In this document: one piece after another, positions 53,515 through 63,016 of the stretch | Layout of the letters: each line of letters begins with the position of its first letter | How positions within the stretch are numbered: the stretch's first letter is position 1 | Source: Allochromatium palmeri | GTDB taxonomy: Bacteria > Pseudomonadota > Gammaproteobacteria > Chromatiales > Chromatiaceae | Length of the DNA stretch: 64,000 nucleotides | Assembly: GCF_009720725.1 (NCBI RefSeq) | Contig: NZ_WNKT01000012.1 | Span: forward strand, 1-64,000 | Direction: 5' to 3' | The notes under the pieces: model-generated | Database searches by the model: none | Told to the model about the DNA's origin: nothing | Seen by the model: the letters and a program-made list of their open reading frames with translations, nothing else | Translations under genes and position numbers: made by a program

Positions 53515-54567
53515 TAGCGCCCAGGTGATGTGCTCGCGGACCAGTGGGCTGGGATGGTCGGTGCGGGCGGTGAGTGCTGTCTGGATTGCTGGCGATGGCG
53601 GGGCGTTGCCGAGTGCGACGGCGAGGTTGCGTAGCCAGCGTTCGTGGCCGAGGCGGCGGATGGCTGAACCCTCGGTGCGCGTGAGGAAGGTGGGTTCGTC
53701 CCAGGCGAAGAGGGCGATCAGGGTAGCGGTGTCCAGTCCGTGACGCGGCAGAAAGTCGGTCTCCTCGGTGCGATGTGCAAAGCGGTTCCAGGGACAGACG
53801 AGCTGGCAGTCGTCACAGCCGTGGAGGCGGTTGCCGATCAGGGGGCGTAGCGGTTCGGGGATGGCGCCCTTGAGTTCGATTGTGAGATAGGAAATGCAGC
53901 GCCGGCCGTCGACCTGGTAGGGGGCGACGATGGCGCCTGTGGGGCAGGCGTCGAGACAGGCTTGGCAGCGCCCGCAGTGATCGGCCATGGGCCGGTCGGG
54001 TGGGAGCGGCAGGTCGGTGTAGATTTCGCCGAGGAAGAACCAGGAGCCGGCGCGCGGGTTGACGAGGTTGCTGTGCTTGCCGATCCAGCCGAGTCCGGCC
54101 TTTTCGGCCAGTGGTTTTTCCATCACCGGGGCCGAGTCGACGAAGACGCGATGACCAAAGGGGCCGATGTGGGCGGCGAGTCGGTCGGCCAGACGTTGCA
54201 GCCGCCGGCGCAGGACTTTGTGATAGTCGCGTCCGAGCGTATAGCGCGAGATGAAGGCGCTGGCCGGGTCGGCGAGCCGCTCGTGCATGGTTGCGTGGGA
54301 CTCGGGCTGATAATCCATCCGCGCCGAGATCACGCTCAGGGTTCCAGGGACGAGTTCGGCCGGGCGCGAGCGTTTGGCGCCATGACGCATCATGTAGTCC
54401 ATCTCGCCGTGATAGCCGCGCGCGAGCCAGTCGAGCAGGCGCGGCTCGGCGCTTGTCAGATCCGTATCTGTGATGCCGATCTGCTGAAAACCCAGCTCGT
54501 GGCCCCAAGCCTTGAGGCGTTCGACCAGTGCCTGGTCCGACGTGGTGAATGCTGTCTCGATGGTCAT
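53500..54567 (-). CDS. queG: Epoxyqueuosine reductase QueG, C-terminus replaced by IS end
   Basis: Last step of queuosine synthesis in tRNA: reduces epoxyqueuosine with cobalamin and two [4Fe-4S] clusters. The 355-residue chain keeps the cobalamin-binding part (FVDSAPVMEKPLAEKAGLGW), the ferredoxin cysteines (CGRCQACLDACP and CDDCQLVCPWN) and the C-terminal HEAT-like helices. The final residues VQHC and the stop come from the inverted repeat of the IS630 copy; the original end was ARLKHR. Only six residues are changed, so activity is probably kept. It is divergent from nnr, as in E. coli. Confidence 0.95.
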   Translation of the reverse strand: MTIETAFTTSDQALVERLKAWGHELGFQQIGITDTDLTSAEPRLLDWLARGYHGEMDYMMRHGAKRSRPAELVPGTLSVISARMDYQPESHATMHERLADPASAFISRYTLGRDYHKVLRRRLQRLADRLAAHIGPFGHRVFVDSAPVMEKPLAEKAGLGWIGKHSNLVNPRAGSWFFLGEIYTDLPLPPDRPMADHCGRCQACLDACPTGAIVAPYQVDGRRCISYLTIELKGAIPEPLRPLIGNRLHGCDDCQLVCPWNRFAHRTEETDFLPRHGLDTATLIALFAWDEPTFLTRTEGSAIRRLGHERWLRNLAVALGNAPPSPAIQTALTARTDHPSPLVREHITWALVQHC

Positions 54568-54710
54568 GCTGAACGTTCAGTCACTCGGGTTGCAGAAACC
54601 GTCCCCATAGATCGCGATCGATTGGAATCAATCCGCTTTTGCGCCAAGCTTGCGTGGATTCAAGGACAGGTTCAAGCTCGAACTGTCCACCGCCAACGAC
54701 CAGCCGCTCG

Positions 54711-56228
54711 ATGAATTACCGTCCGCTTCCAGACACTGACCGCCTGCCTTATGCGCTCTATCGCGCCGATCAGGTGCGCCGCCTCGATCGTCTTGCGATC
54801 GAGGTGTTCGGCATTCCAGGGATCGAGTTGATGAACCGTGCCGGGGCTGTGGCCTATCGGGTGCTGCGCGCGCGCTGGCCGCAGGCGCGCCGGATCACTG
54901 TGCTGGCGGGGACGGGCAACAATGGCGGTGATGGCTATGTGGTGGCGCGGCTGGCGCAGGCCGATGGTCTGGCGGTTCGGGTACTGCAACTGGGTGAAAC
55001 CGATCGGGTGCGCGGCGAGGCGGCCCTGAGTCTGGGCGCGTATCGCAACGCCGGTGGTGTCATCGAAGCGGCGCGCGAGCTGCCGCCGGCGACTGACCTC
55101 TATGTCGATGCGCTGCTCGGTACCGGACTGGAGCGTCCGGTGACTGGACGCTGGGCCGAGGTCATTGCAGCCCTGAACGCCCAGCGCGCGCCGGTGGTGG
55201 CGCTCGACATGCCATCGGGTTTGCATGCGGATACCGGGCGGGTCATGGGCGCAGCGGTACGGGCGAGTGCGACCGTTTCCTTCATCGGACTCAAGCTGGG
55301 GCTGTTCGTCGGGGCCGGCGCTCAGTACCGGGGCGAGCTCCATTTCAGCGCGCTCGATCTCCCGGCTCGGGTCTATGCCGGCGAGATCCTGGCGGCGGCG
55401 CGGATCGACTGGGCGCGCGAGTCGCGCTCACTGCCGCCGCGCTCGCGGATCGCGCACAAAGGCGATTGCGGTCATGTGCTCGTCGTCGGCGGTGCGCCTG
55501 GGATGTCGGGCGCGGCGCGTCTGGCCGGCGAGGCGGCGCTGCGCGCGGGCGCCGGACTGGTGACGGTCGCGACCCATCCGCGTCATGCCGAGTGGCTCAA
55601 TCTCGACCGGCCCGAGCTGATGGTCTCCGGCGTCGAGTCGGCGGGCGATCTCGACGCCCTGATCGAGCGGGCCGATGTGGTCGCGATCGGTCCTGGATTA
55701 GGACGCACGGACTGGGGACGTGGACTCTGGGCGCGGATGCGTGCTCTGTCGCGGCCGCTGGTGGTGGATGCCGACGCGCTCAATCTGTTGGCTGAAACGC
55801 CTGGTTGCGGGCCGGACTGGGTGCTGACTCCGCATCCGGGCGAGGCCGCACGTTTACTCGGCGTCACGACCGCCGAGATCGAATCCGACCGGCTCGCAAG
55901 CGCACGGCGACTCCAGGAGCGGTTTGGTGGCGTGGTGGTACTCAAGGGCGCCGGGACCATCGTACGTGGACCGGCGCCGCGCCTGCCGGCCGTCTGTAGT
56001 CAGGGCAACCCCGGCATGGCGACCGCCGGCGCGGGCGATGTGCTGACCGGCGTGATCGCGGCACTGCGCGCTCAGGGACTGGACGCCGAGGAGGCCGCAC
56101 GCGCCGGCGTCTGTCTGCACGCGGCGGCCGGCGACCGTGCCGCGCACACCGGCGAGCGCGGTCTGATCGCCGGCGATATCATCGCCGCACTACGCGGCCT
56201 GTCCAATGGTCTCGACGGAGAGGATTGA
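54711..56228 (+). CDS. nnr: Bifunctional NAD(P)H-hydrate epimerase/dehydratase
   Basis: Repairs hydrated NAD(P)H. The N-terminal epimerase domain (about 15-225) has LAGTGNNGGDGYVVARLA and ALDMPSGLHADTG. The C-terminal ADP/ATP-dependent dehydratase domain (about 245-495) has GGAPGMSGAARLAGEAALRAG, LTPHPGEAARLL and ATAGAGDVLTGVIAAL. 505 residues, as in E. coli YjeF. ATG 54711 is chosen; the frame is open back to 54639. The stop overlaps the start of tsaE (TGATG). Confidence 0.95.
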   Translation: MNYRPLPDTDRLPYALYRADQVRRLDRLAIEVFGIPGIELMNRAGAVAYRVLRARWPQARRITVLAGTGNNGGDGYVVARLAQADGLAVRVLQLGETDRVRGEAALSLGAYRNAGGVIEAARELPPATDLYVDALLGTGLERPVTGRWAEVIAALNAQRAPVVALDMPSGLHADTGRVMGAAVRASATVSFIGLKLGLFVGAGAQYRGELHFSALDLPARVYAGEILAAARIDWARESRSLPPRSRIAHKGDCGHVLVVGGAPGMSGAARLAGEAALRAGAGLVTVATHPRHAEWLNLDRPELMVSGVESAGDLDALIERADVVAIGPGLGRTDWGRGLWARMRALSRPLVVDADALNLLAETPGCGPDWVLTPHPGEAARLLGVTTAEIESDRLASARRLQERFGGVVVLKGAGTIVRGPAPRLPAVCSQGNPGMATAGAGDVLTGVIAALRAQGLDAEEAARAGVCLHAAAGDRAAHTGERGLIAGDIIAALRGLSNGLDGED

Positions 56229-56722
56229 TGGAGATCGAACTCGATACACCTGAATCTCAGATGGATTTCGGCGCTCGGCTGGCGTCCGCGCTGCGTCCGC
56301 CCAGCGTGATTTTTCTGCAGGGTGATCTGGGCACCGGCAAGACGACCCTGACTCGTGGTATTCTGCGCGGCCTTGGACACCTGGGTTCGGTACGCAGTCC
56401 GACCTATACCCTCGTCGAGCCCTATGCACTGCCGGACCTCGAACTCTATCACTTCGATCTCTACCGTCTGGGCGACCCGGAGGAACTGGAATATCTGGGG
56501 TTGCGCGATCTGCTGGAGCGCGAAACCGTCTGGATCGTCGAATGGCCCGAACGCGGCACTGGTTTTCTGCCGAAACCCGATCTGCTGATCGAGATCACCC
56601 ATCTCGATGCGGGGCGCCGTCTGGTCTTGACCCCCAGCAGTCCAGTGGGCGAGTCCATGCTGTCGGACATGATTTTCACGGCGGATGTCGCTTTCCCGCC
56701 ACAGCCTCGATCCAGCACTTGA
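56228..56722 (+). CDS. tsaE: tRNA threonylcarbamoyladenosine synthesis ATPase TsaE
   Basis: ATPase partner of TsaBD in making t6A37 of tRNA. Walker A is LQGDLGTGKTTLTRG; SPTYTLVEPY and LYHFDLYRLGDPEELEYLG are the family blocks. 164 residues, usual for the family. ATG 56228 overlaps the nnr stop, so the genes are coupled. An amidase gene follows after about 100 bases. Confidence 0.95.
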   Translation: MEIELDTPESQMDFGARLASALRPPSVIFLQGDLGTGKTTLTRGILRGLGHLGSVRSPTYTLVEPYALPDLELYHFDLYRLGDPEELEYLGLRDLLERETVWIVEWPERGTGFLPKPDLLIEITHLDAGRRLVLTPSSPVGESMLSDMIFTADVAFPPQPRSST

Positions 56723-56822
56723 GGAATATCATCTAATCGACGGAAGCAATTTGGAAAGATTGCCGATGACCTGCTATCTTTTAAGCGACGCTCGCACCCC
56801 ATCCAGGCTTCGAGGCGGCATC

Positions 56823-58229
56823 GTGAACAGGCTTATCGTGCTCTTTCTGCTACTGATCTCACTCCCCGCAGTCACCTCTGCGGTCGAGGTCGAATGTCAC
56901 TGGAGTCCAGCGAACTCGGGCAAGACACAGCTCTTGCTCGACGTAACGGCTCCGGCCCCGCATCGGATCTTCACCCTCGATCAGCCCGATCGGGTCGTGA
57001 TCGATATTGCCGGCGCCAGGCTTGTCGGTGGTTTGCCGGCAGCGCGCACGGATGATCCGGTGCTGATCGGGGTGCGTGCCGGGGTGCGTGCCAACAACGA
57101 ACTGCGACTCGTGCTCGACCTCAAGACTCCGGTGCGCGTCAAGAGCTTTGCCGCCAAAGCTGGAGGCGGGCCGACCAACCGCTTGATCGTCGAACTCATT
57201 CCCCGCTCGTCGGCGTCAGGTGAGGCGGGCGGTCTGCTCCCGGTCTCCAGCTCGGCGGCGTCTTCAGCGCCGATGGCCTGGTCGAGTCAAAAGCGCACGG
57301 CCATCGTCGCCATTGATGCCGGTCACGGCGGTGAGGATCCAGGCGCCATCGGATCGAGTGGCACGCGCGAGAAGGATGTCACGCTGTCCATCGCGCGCAA
57401 GCTGGCGCGACTGATCGAGCGCGAGTCCGGAATGCGCGCCGTGATGATTCGCGATGGCGACTATTACGTCGGACTGCGTGAGCGCACGCTGATCGCGCAC
57501 GAGCACAAAGCCGATCTCTTCGTGTCCATTCATGCCGATGCTTATGACAACCCGGAGGCGCAGGGGTCTTCGGTCTATACGATCTCCCATGGTGCGGCCA
57601 GCAGCGAGGCGGCCAGTTGGCTGGCTGATCGCGAGAACAAGGCCGACTTACTCGGTGGCGTGGATCTCGCGGCGAGCGATGAATTGCTGGCCTCGGTGTT
57701 GCTCGACATGACGCAGAACGCGACCATGGAGCACAGTACCGAGGCCGCCGACTCGATCCTGCGCTATCTCAAGCGCGTCGGTACGATCCATAAGAGCGAT
57801 GTCCAGCGCGCCGGATTCGTGGTGCTCAAGTCGCCCGACATCCCGTCGCTTCTGGTCGAAACGGCCTTTATCAGCAACGCCGACGAAGAGCGCCGGCTCA
57901 GGAGCAATGCTCATCAGCAACGCCTGGCCGAGGCGATCATGACCGGCATCAAGGGCTATTTCACCAAGTATCCGCCTCAGGGTCTGCTGTCGGCGAGTGC
58001 GGGTGATGACGTCAAGCGTTCCGGTTCCAGTACCATTCGCGGGCTGCGATCCGCGTCCAGCGCGCGCGTGCATGGTTTGCGTGAATATGTGATCAGTCAG
58101 GGTGATACCCTGTCCGGCATCGCCAAGCGCCATCGTGTGAGCCTCAGCTCACTGCGGGCCGAGAACGGTCTCGGCGAAACCGATTTGATCCGGGTCGGGC
58201 AGGTCATCGCCATTCCAACCGATTCCTGA
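56823..58229 (+). CDS. N-acetylmuramoyl-L-alanine amidase with AMIN and LysM domains (AmiB/AmiC type)
   Basis: Periplasmic peptidoglycan amidase for daughter-cell separation. A signal peptide (about 1-20) is followed by an AMIN domain (about 20-125), a linker and an Amidase_3 zinc domain (about 155-385). The zinc domain has VAIDAGHGGEDPGAIG (His and Glu ligands), LFVSIHADAYDN and VETAFISNADEE. A LysM domain lies at the end (EYVISQGDTLSGIAKRHRVS). GTG 56823 gives the most compact signal peptide and has GAGGCGG upstream; ATG 56766 with GGAAAG upstream is an alternative. It lies between tsaE and mutL, the place of amiB in E. coli. Confidence 0.93.
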   Translation: MNRLIVLFLLLISLPAVTSAVEVECHWSPANSGKTQLLLDVTAPAPHRIFTLDQPDRVVIDIAGARLVGGLPAARTDDPVLIGVRAGVRANNELRLVLDLKTPVRVKSFAAKAGGGPTNRLIVELIPRSSASGEAGGLLPVSSSAASSAPMAWSSQKRTAIVAIDAGHGGEDPGAIGSSGTREKDVTLSIARKLARLIERESGMRAVMIRDGDYYVGLRERTLIAHEHKADLFVSIHADAYDNPEAQGSSVYTISHGAASSEAASWLADRENKADLLGGVDLAASDELLASVLLDMTQNATMEHSTEAADSILRYLKRVGTIHKSDVQRAGFVVLKSPDIPSLLVETAFISNADEERRLRSNAHQQRLAEAIMTGIKGYFTKYPPQGLLSASAGDDVKRSGSSTIRGLRSASSARVHGLREYVISQGDTLSGIAKRHRVSLSSLRAENGLGETDLIRVGQVIAIPTDS

Positions 58230-58297
58230 GCCTGTCTTCGGGTGGAGCCACGCCGGCTCGCCCCGAGTCGGCGCCTCGTTCGTCCTTCATCCACCCC

Positions 58298-60217
58298 ATG
58301 TCCAAGCCCATTCGCATCCTTTCCGATCATCTCGTCAATCAGATCGCCGCCGGCGAGGTCGTCGAGCGTCCGGCCTCGGTGGTCAAGGAGCTGATCGAGA
58401 ACAGTCTCGATGCAGGCTGCACGCGCCTGGAGATCGATGTGGAGCAGGGCGGCAGCAAGCGGCTGCGGGTGCGTGACGACGGTCGCGGCATTCCGCCCGA
58501 TCAGCTGGCGCTGGCACTGGCGCGGCACGCGACCAGCAAGCTGGCCGAACTGGCTGATCTGGAAGCGGTCGGCACACTCGGTTTTCGTGGCGAGGCACTG
58601 CCGAGTATCGCGTCAGTGAGTCGGCTGACCCTGACGTCCAGGGTGCGTCCGGACCCGGACGACGCGCTGTCCGATCGGGCGGGTGACTCGGCCTGGGAGG
58701 TCGCGGTCGCCCTCGATGGCCGTCTGGATGGGCCGCGCCCGGCCGCGCATCCCCCAGGGACCAGCGTCGAGGTACGCGATCTCTTCTTCAACACCCCAGC
58801 GCGACGCAAGTTCCTGCGCACCGAGAAGACCGAGTTCGATCATGTCGAGCAGGTGGTGCGCCGACTCGCGCTGGCGCGTCCCGAGGTGGCGCTCGAACTG
58901 CGTCACAATGGGCGTGTCGTCCATCAGCTGCCGGCCGCCGATGGGCGACCCGAGGCGGTGCAGGCGCGTCTGGATCTGTTGCTCGGGGCGGGGTTCAGCG
59001 AGCAGTCGCTGGACATCGATGTCTCGGCGGTGGATCTGCGGCTGTCTGGCTGGGTGCGGCGTCCGGCCTTTTCGCGCAGTCAGCCGGATCAGCAGTTCTT
59101 CTATGTCAATGGCCGCCTGATCCGCGACCGGCTGGTCAGCCATGCCATCCGTCAGGCGTTCAGCGACTTTCTGCATCAGGCACGCCATCCGGCCTATGTG
59201 CTGTTTCTGGAACTGCCGCCGCGTCTGGTCGATGTCAATGTCCATCCAGCCAAGCATGAGGTGCGTTTTCGCGAGTCGCGTCAGGTCCATGATTTCATCC
59301 AGCGTGCCCTGCAGCGGCGGCTGTCGCAAGGATCCTTGGGTGCGGTCGACACAGCCGATGTCGTTGCGACAGCGCCGATCGCGGCCTCTGGACAGGATGT
59401 CGCTGCGCCGCCGGCTTCGCACGCGCCGCTCGACCACGGCGACGACCCGCGCCAACGTCCATCCTCCCGGTCGTCGGGTTCAGGGTCGCGCGTCTTTGCG
59501 TTTGCGCCAGGGGTCGGCGATGGACGGCGGGTCTATCAGGCATCGCTGGCGCTCCAGCGTCCTGAGCCGCCTTTAGCAACAGCATCGGACGTGGTTGACC
59601 AGGACGCCAACGACTCAGACGCGCCGACCGACATCCCGCCGCTCGGCTTCGCCCTGGCCCAGCTCAATGGCGTCTATCTGCTGGCTGAGTCGGCTGAGGG
59701 TCTGATCCTGGTCGACATCCATGCCGCCCACGAGCGCATCGGCTACGAGCGGCTCAAGACCGCCTGGAGCGCGGGCCGGGTGACGAGCCAACCGTTGCTG
59801 GTGCCGCACAGTCTCCAGGTCGACCCGCGCGAGGCCGATCGTCTGGAGGAGCAGCGCGAGACCCTGGCCCGGCTGGGGCTGGTGCTGGATCGTCTCGGCG
59901 TCGATCGAATTGTGGTGCGCGAGGTGCCGGCGCTGCTGCGACAGGCCGATATGGAAGCACTGGTCCGCGACCTGCTCGCCGATCTCACCGAACAGGGCGA
60001 GAGCACGCGCGTCGAGGATGCCATCGACAGCGTTCTGGCGACCCTGGCCTGTCATGGCTCGGTGCGCGCCAACCGCCACCTGACGCCCGATGAGATGAAC
60101 GCTCTGCTGCGCGACATGGAGCGCACCGAGCGCATCGATCAGTGCAATCATGGCCGTCCGACCTGGGTCCGGCTCTCCCATGCCGATCTCGATCGGCTGT
60201 TTCTGCGTGGACGTTGA
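58298..60217 (+). CDS. mutL: DNA mismatch repair protein MutL
   Basis: 639-residue mismatch-repair ATPase. The GHKL domain has [38 protein letters not shown] and [12 protein letters not shown]. The linker (about 350-440) is low-complexity. The C-terminal domain has [17 protein letters not shown], close to the DQHAx2Ex4E nuclease motif found in MutL of pseudomonads but absent from E. coli; here Gln is Ile. Whether it cuts DNA cannot be decided from this alone. It is between the amidase and miaA; miaA starts 22 bases after its stop. Confidence 0.96.
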   Translation: MSKPIRILSDHLVNQIAAGEVVERPASVVKELIENSLDAGCTRLEIDVEQGGSKRLRVRDDGRGIPPDQLALALARHATSKLAELADLEAVGTLGFRGEALPSIASVSRLTLTSRVRPDPDDALSDRAGDSAWEVAVALDGRLDGPRPAAHPPGTSVEVRDLFFNTPARRKFLRTEKTEFDHVEQVVRRLALARPEVALELRHNGRVVHQLPAADGRPEAVQARLDLLLGAGFSEQSLDIDVSAVDLRLSGWVRRPAFSRSQPDQQFFYVNGRLIRDRLVSHAIRQAFSDFLHQARHPAYVLFLELPPRLVDVNVHPAKHEVRFRESRQVHDFIQRALQRRLSQGSLGAVDTADVVATAPIAASGQDVAAPPASHAPLDHGDDPRQRPSSRSSGSGSRVFAFAPGVGDGRRVYQASLALQRPEPPLATASDVVDQDANDSDAPTDIPPLGFALAQLNGVYLLAESAEGLILVDIHAAHERIGYERLKTAWSAGRVTSQPLLVPHSLQVDPREADRLEEQRETLARLGLVLDRLGVDRIVVREVPALLRQADMEALVRDLLADLTEQGESTRVEDAIDSVLATLACHGSVRANRHLTPDEMNALLRDMERTERIDQCNHGRPTWVRLSHADLDRLFLRGR

Positions 60218-60239
60218 GCCGGTTTCCCGAGCGACCCTG

Positions 60240-61232
60240 ATGACTGACCCGACACCCGACACCCGCCCCTGGGCGATCCTGCTCATGGGGCCGACCGCTT
60301 CGGGCAAGACCGATCTGGCCATCCAACTGGTCGAACGTCTGCCGTGCGAGATCATCAGCGTCGACTCGGCCATGATCTATCGCGGTCTGGACATCGGCAC
60401 CGCCAAGCCGGGGCCGGAAATCCTGGCGCGCGCGCCGCACCGGCTGATTGATATCCTCGACCCGACCGAGTCCTACTCGACCGCGCGCTTTCGCGAGGAC
60501 GCGCTGGCCGCGATGACCGAGATCAGCGTCCGCGGGCGAATCCCGCTCCTGGTCGGTGGCACCATGCTCTATTTCCGCGCCCTGCAGCAGGGATTAGCCC
60601 GACTGCCGAGCGCCGATGCCGAGGTGCGCGCGACCTTGGAGGCGGATGCCGAGCGGCTGGGCTGGGCGGCCATGCACGCCCGTCTGGCCGCGCTCGACCC
60701 CGAGGCCGGCGCGCGCATCCATCCCAACGACCCCCAGCGCATCCAGCGCGCGCTGGAAGTCCAGGCGCTCACCGGACGGGCGATGAGTGCGCTGATTCGC
60801 GACGCTGAGTGCGAGTCCTTGCCCTTTCGATTGCTGAAACTCGCGCGCGCGCCGAGCGATCGTGCCATCCTGCACGCTCGCATCGAGCGACGTTTTCGCG
60901 CCATGCTGGAACTTGGGCTGGTCGAGGAGGTCTCCCAGCTCTGGGCGCGCGGCGATCTGACGCCGGATCTGCCCTCGATGCGCTGTGTCGGTTATCGGCA
61001 GGTCTTGAACTCTCTACTCGGCGAAAGCACTTGGGAAGAGATGTTGCAACGCGGCATCATCGCCACCCGTCAACTCGCCAAACGGCAGATGACCTGGCTG
61101 CGTGCCGAATCCGACTGTCATTGGCTCGATGACGAACCCGATCCGCTCGGCTTGGCGCTCGCGCTCATTGCACCCATCCTGAAGGACTCCGGGATCCGTT
61201 TGCCAGCCGATGGTCGAGTGAACGACACTTGA
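60240..61232 (+). CDS. miaA: tRNA dimethylallyltransferase MiaA
   Basis: Adds the dimethylallyl group to A37 of tRNAs reading U-starting codons. P-loop [17 protein letters not shown], then [21 protein letters not shown] and [16 protein letters not shown] are the family signatures. 330 residues. ATG 60240 is 23 bases after the mutL stop. The 139-base gap to hfq holds a hairpin and an intrinsic terminator-like structure. Confidence 0.96.
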   Translation: MTDPTPDTRPWAILLMGPTASGKTDLAIQLVERLPCEIISVDSAMIYRGLDIGTAKPGPEILARAPHRLIDILDPTESYSTARFREDALAAMTEISVRGRIPLLVGGTMLYFRALQQGLARLPSADAEVRATLEADAERLGWAAMHARLAALDPEAGARIHPNDPQRIQRALEVQALTGRAMSALIRDAECESLPFRLLKLARAPSDRAILHARIERRFRAMLELGLVEEVSQLWARGDLTPDLPSMRCVGYRQVLNSLLGESTWEEMLQRGIIATRQLAKRQMTWLRAESDCHWLDDEPDPLGLALALIAPILKDSGIRLPADGRVNDT

Positions 61233-61295
61233 GACAGACGCTGATGTGTTTCCTTGCGGGGGTGGTTCGTCCTGGCTGCCACCCCAGCGCATCTG

Positions 61296-61327
61296 GCCTG
61301 ACCCCATCCGGGGCCGAGGCGGTTTTT
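61296..61327 (+). terminator. Intrinsic terminator or attenuator before hfq
   Basis: A stem with GCCT/AGGC and CCCC/GGGG parts (61296-61320) separated by a small internal loop is followed by GGTTTTT (61321-61327). A second stem, GGGGTGG/CCACCCC, lies just upstream (61259-61285). Since hfq begins only 45 bases later, it may limit read-through from miaA into hfq. Confidence 0.55.
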
Positions 61328-61371
61328 AGCCGGGCATCGTGCTTCATCCAAAACAACAAGGAGCCAACCTC

Positions 61372-61623
61372 ATGTCCAAGGGACAGAGTCTACAAGATCC
61401 CTTTCTCAACGCTCTACGGAAAGAGCGCGTTCCAGTCTCCATCTTTCTGGTCAACGGCATCAAGCTCCAGGGCCAGATTGAGTCATTCGACCAATTCGTG
61501 GTGCTGCTCAAGAACAACGTCAGTCAGATGATCTACAAGCACGCGATCTCAACCGTGGTACCGGCGCGCAATGTCAGGCTGCCGACGAACGAGACCGACA
61601 GTGCCGAACCGGAGGCGCATTGA
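61372..61623 (+). CDS. hfq: RNA chaperone Hfq
   Basis: Sm-like hexameric RNA chaperone for small-RNA regulation. 83 residues: Sm1 [20 protein letters not shown] and [16 protein letters not shown], Sm2 [10 protein letters not shown] (the usual YKHAIST). The C-terminal tail is short and acidic (about 15 residues). ATG 61372 has AAGGAG at a good distance. Its stop overlaps the hflX start by 4 bases. Confidence 0.98.
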   Translation: MSKGQSLQDPFLNALRKERVPVSIFLVNGIKLQGQIESFDQFVVLLKNNVSQMIYKHAISTVVPARNVRLPTNETDSAEPEAH

Positions 61624-62948
61624 GCGAGGCACAGGCACCGGTTCCGGCGGCTGAAGCCCGGTCCGTCGCCGTCGGCCCGTCGCTCGTCTTCGAGCGTCCC
61701 AAGGCGGGCGAGCGAGCGGTGCTGGTCGATCTCGACATCGGGCGATCGACTACCGAGGACGACGAGCGCGAGGAGTTCGTGCTGCTGGCGCAGGCGGCCG
61801 GCGCTGAGGTGATGGGGAGCATCGGCGGCTCGCGCGCTACGCCCGATTCGCGGCTCTTCATCGGCTCGGGCAAGGCCGAGGAACTCAAGGCGCTGGTCAC
61901 GGCCACCGAATCCGAGCTGGTCATCTTCAACCACCCACTCAGCCCAGCCCAGGAACGCAACCTGGAGCGTCTGCTGGAATGCCGGGTGATCGACCGCTCC
62001 GGGCTGATCCTGGACATCTTCGCCCAGCGCGCGCGCTCGTTCGAGGGCAAGCTCCAGGTCGAGCTGGCGCAGCTCAGACATCTCTCGACGCGACTGGTGC
62101 GCGGCTGGACCCACCTGGAGCGGCAGAAGGGCGGTATCGGTCTGCGCGGTCCGGGTGAGACGCAGTTGGAAACCGACCGGCGCCTGCTGTCCACGCGCGT
62201 GGCCATGCTGGAGCGCCGGCTGGCACGCATCGAGAGCCAGCGTGCTCAGGGCCGCAAGGCGCGCGCCAAGGCCGAGCTGCCGGTGGTCTCGCTGGTCGGC
62301 TATACCAATGCCGGCAAGTCGACACTCTTCAATCGGCTGACCGAGGCCGGCGTTCTGGAAGCCGATCAGTTGTTTGCGACCCTGGACCCGACCCTGCGCC
62401 GGCTGGATCTGCCGAGCGGCAGTCATGTGCTGCTGGCCGACACCGTCGGGTTCGTCAGCCGGCTGCCGCATGAACTGGTTGCCGCCTTCCGCTCGACGCT
62501 GGAGGAAACGCGCGGCGCCAGCCTGCTGCTGCATGTGATCGACGCCGCCGCGGCCAATCGCGCCCGCCTGATGGCGGATGTCGAAACCGTGCTGGCCGAA
62601 ATCGGCAGTCACGAACGCCCCCGGCTGGAGGTCTTCAACAAGATCGACCGGCTGGAGGGCGAGACGGCGCGTCTGGAACGCGATGTCGACGGACGTCCGG
62701 TGCGGGTCTGGGTCTCGGCGCGCACCGGCGAGGGCATGGACCTGCTGCATCAGGCGCTGATCGACCTGACCGGCGGCGAGCGTCTGATCGAGACCTTCAC
62801 CCTGGAACCAGCCGAGGGCCAGCGGCGCGCCTGGCTTTATCGTCATGCGCGCGTAATCGAGGATCAGCCGCTCGACTCGGGCGGTTGGGAACTGCGCTGT
62901 GAGATCGCGCGCGTGGATCTGGAGCGTCTGCGGGCGCGTTTGCCGTGA
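61620..62948 (+). CDS. hflX: Ribosome-associated GTPase HflX
   Basis: GTPase that splits or rescues ribosomes, 442 residues. The N-terminal HflX domain has [21 protein letters not shown] and [20 protein letters not shown]. The linker motif [12 protein letters not shown] is present, and the G domain has [26 protein letters not shown] and NKIDR. The start is TTG 61620, which overlaps the hfq stop (TTGA), so it is coupled to hfq. An in-frame ATG start is not found near. Confidence 0.96.
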   Translation: MSEAQAPVPAAEARSVAVGPSLVFERPKAGERAVLVDLDIGRSTTEDDEREEFVLLAQAAGAEVMGSIGGSRATPDSRLFIGSGKAEELKALVTATESELVIFNHPLSPAQERNLERLLECRVIDRSGLILDIFAQRARSFEGKLQVELAQLRHLSTRLVRGWTHLERQKGGIGLRGPGETQLETDRRLLSTRVAMLERRLARIESQRAQGRKARAKAELPVVSLVGYTNAGKSTLFNRLTEAGVLEADQLFATLDPTLRRLDLPSGSHVLLADTVGFVSRLPHELVAAFRSTLEETRGASLLLHVIDAAAANRARLMADVETVLAEIGSHERPRLEVFNKIDRLEGETARLERDVDGRPVRVWVSARTGEGMDLLHQALIDLTGGERLIETFTLEPAEGQRRAWLYRHARVIEDQPLDSGGWELRCEIARVDLERLRARLP

Positions 62949-63016
62949 TCGGACCGGCTCCCGTACAATCGGGGCCATCGATCGATGAACCTTCTGAATA
63001 GAAAGACGGAGAAGCT

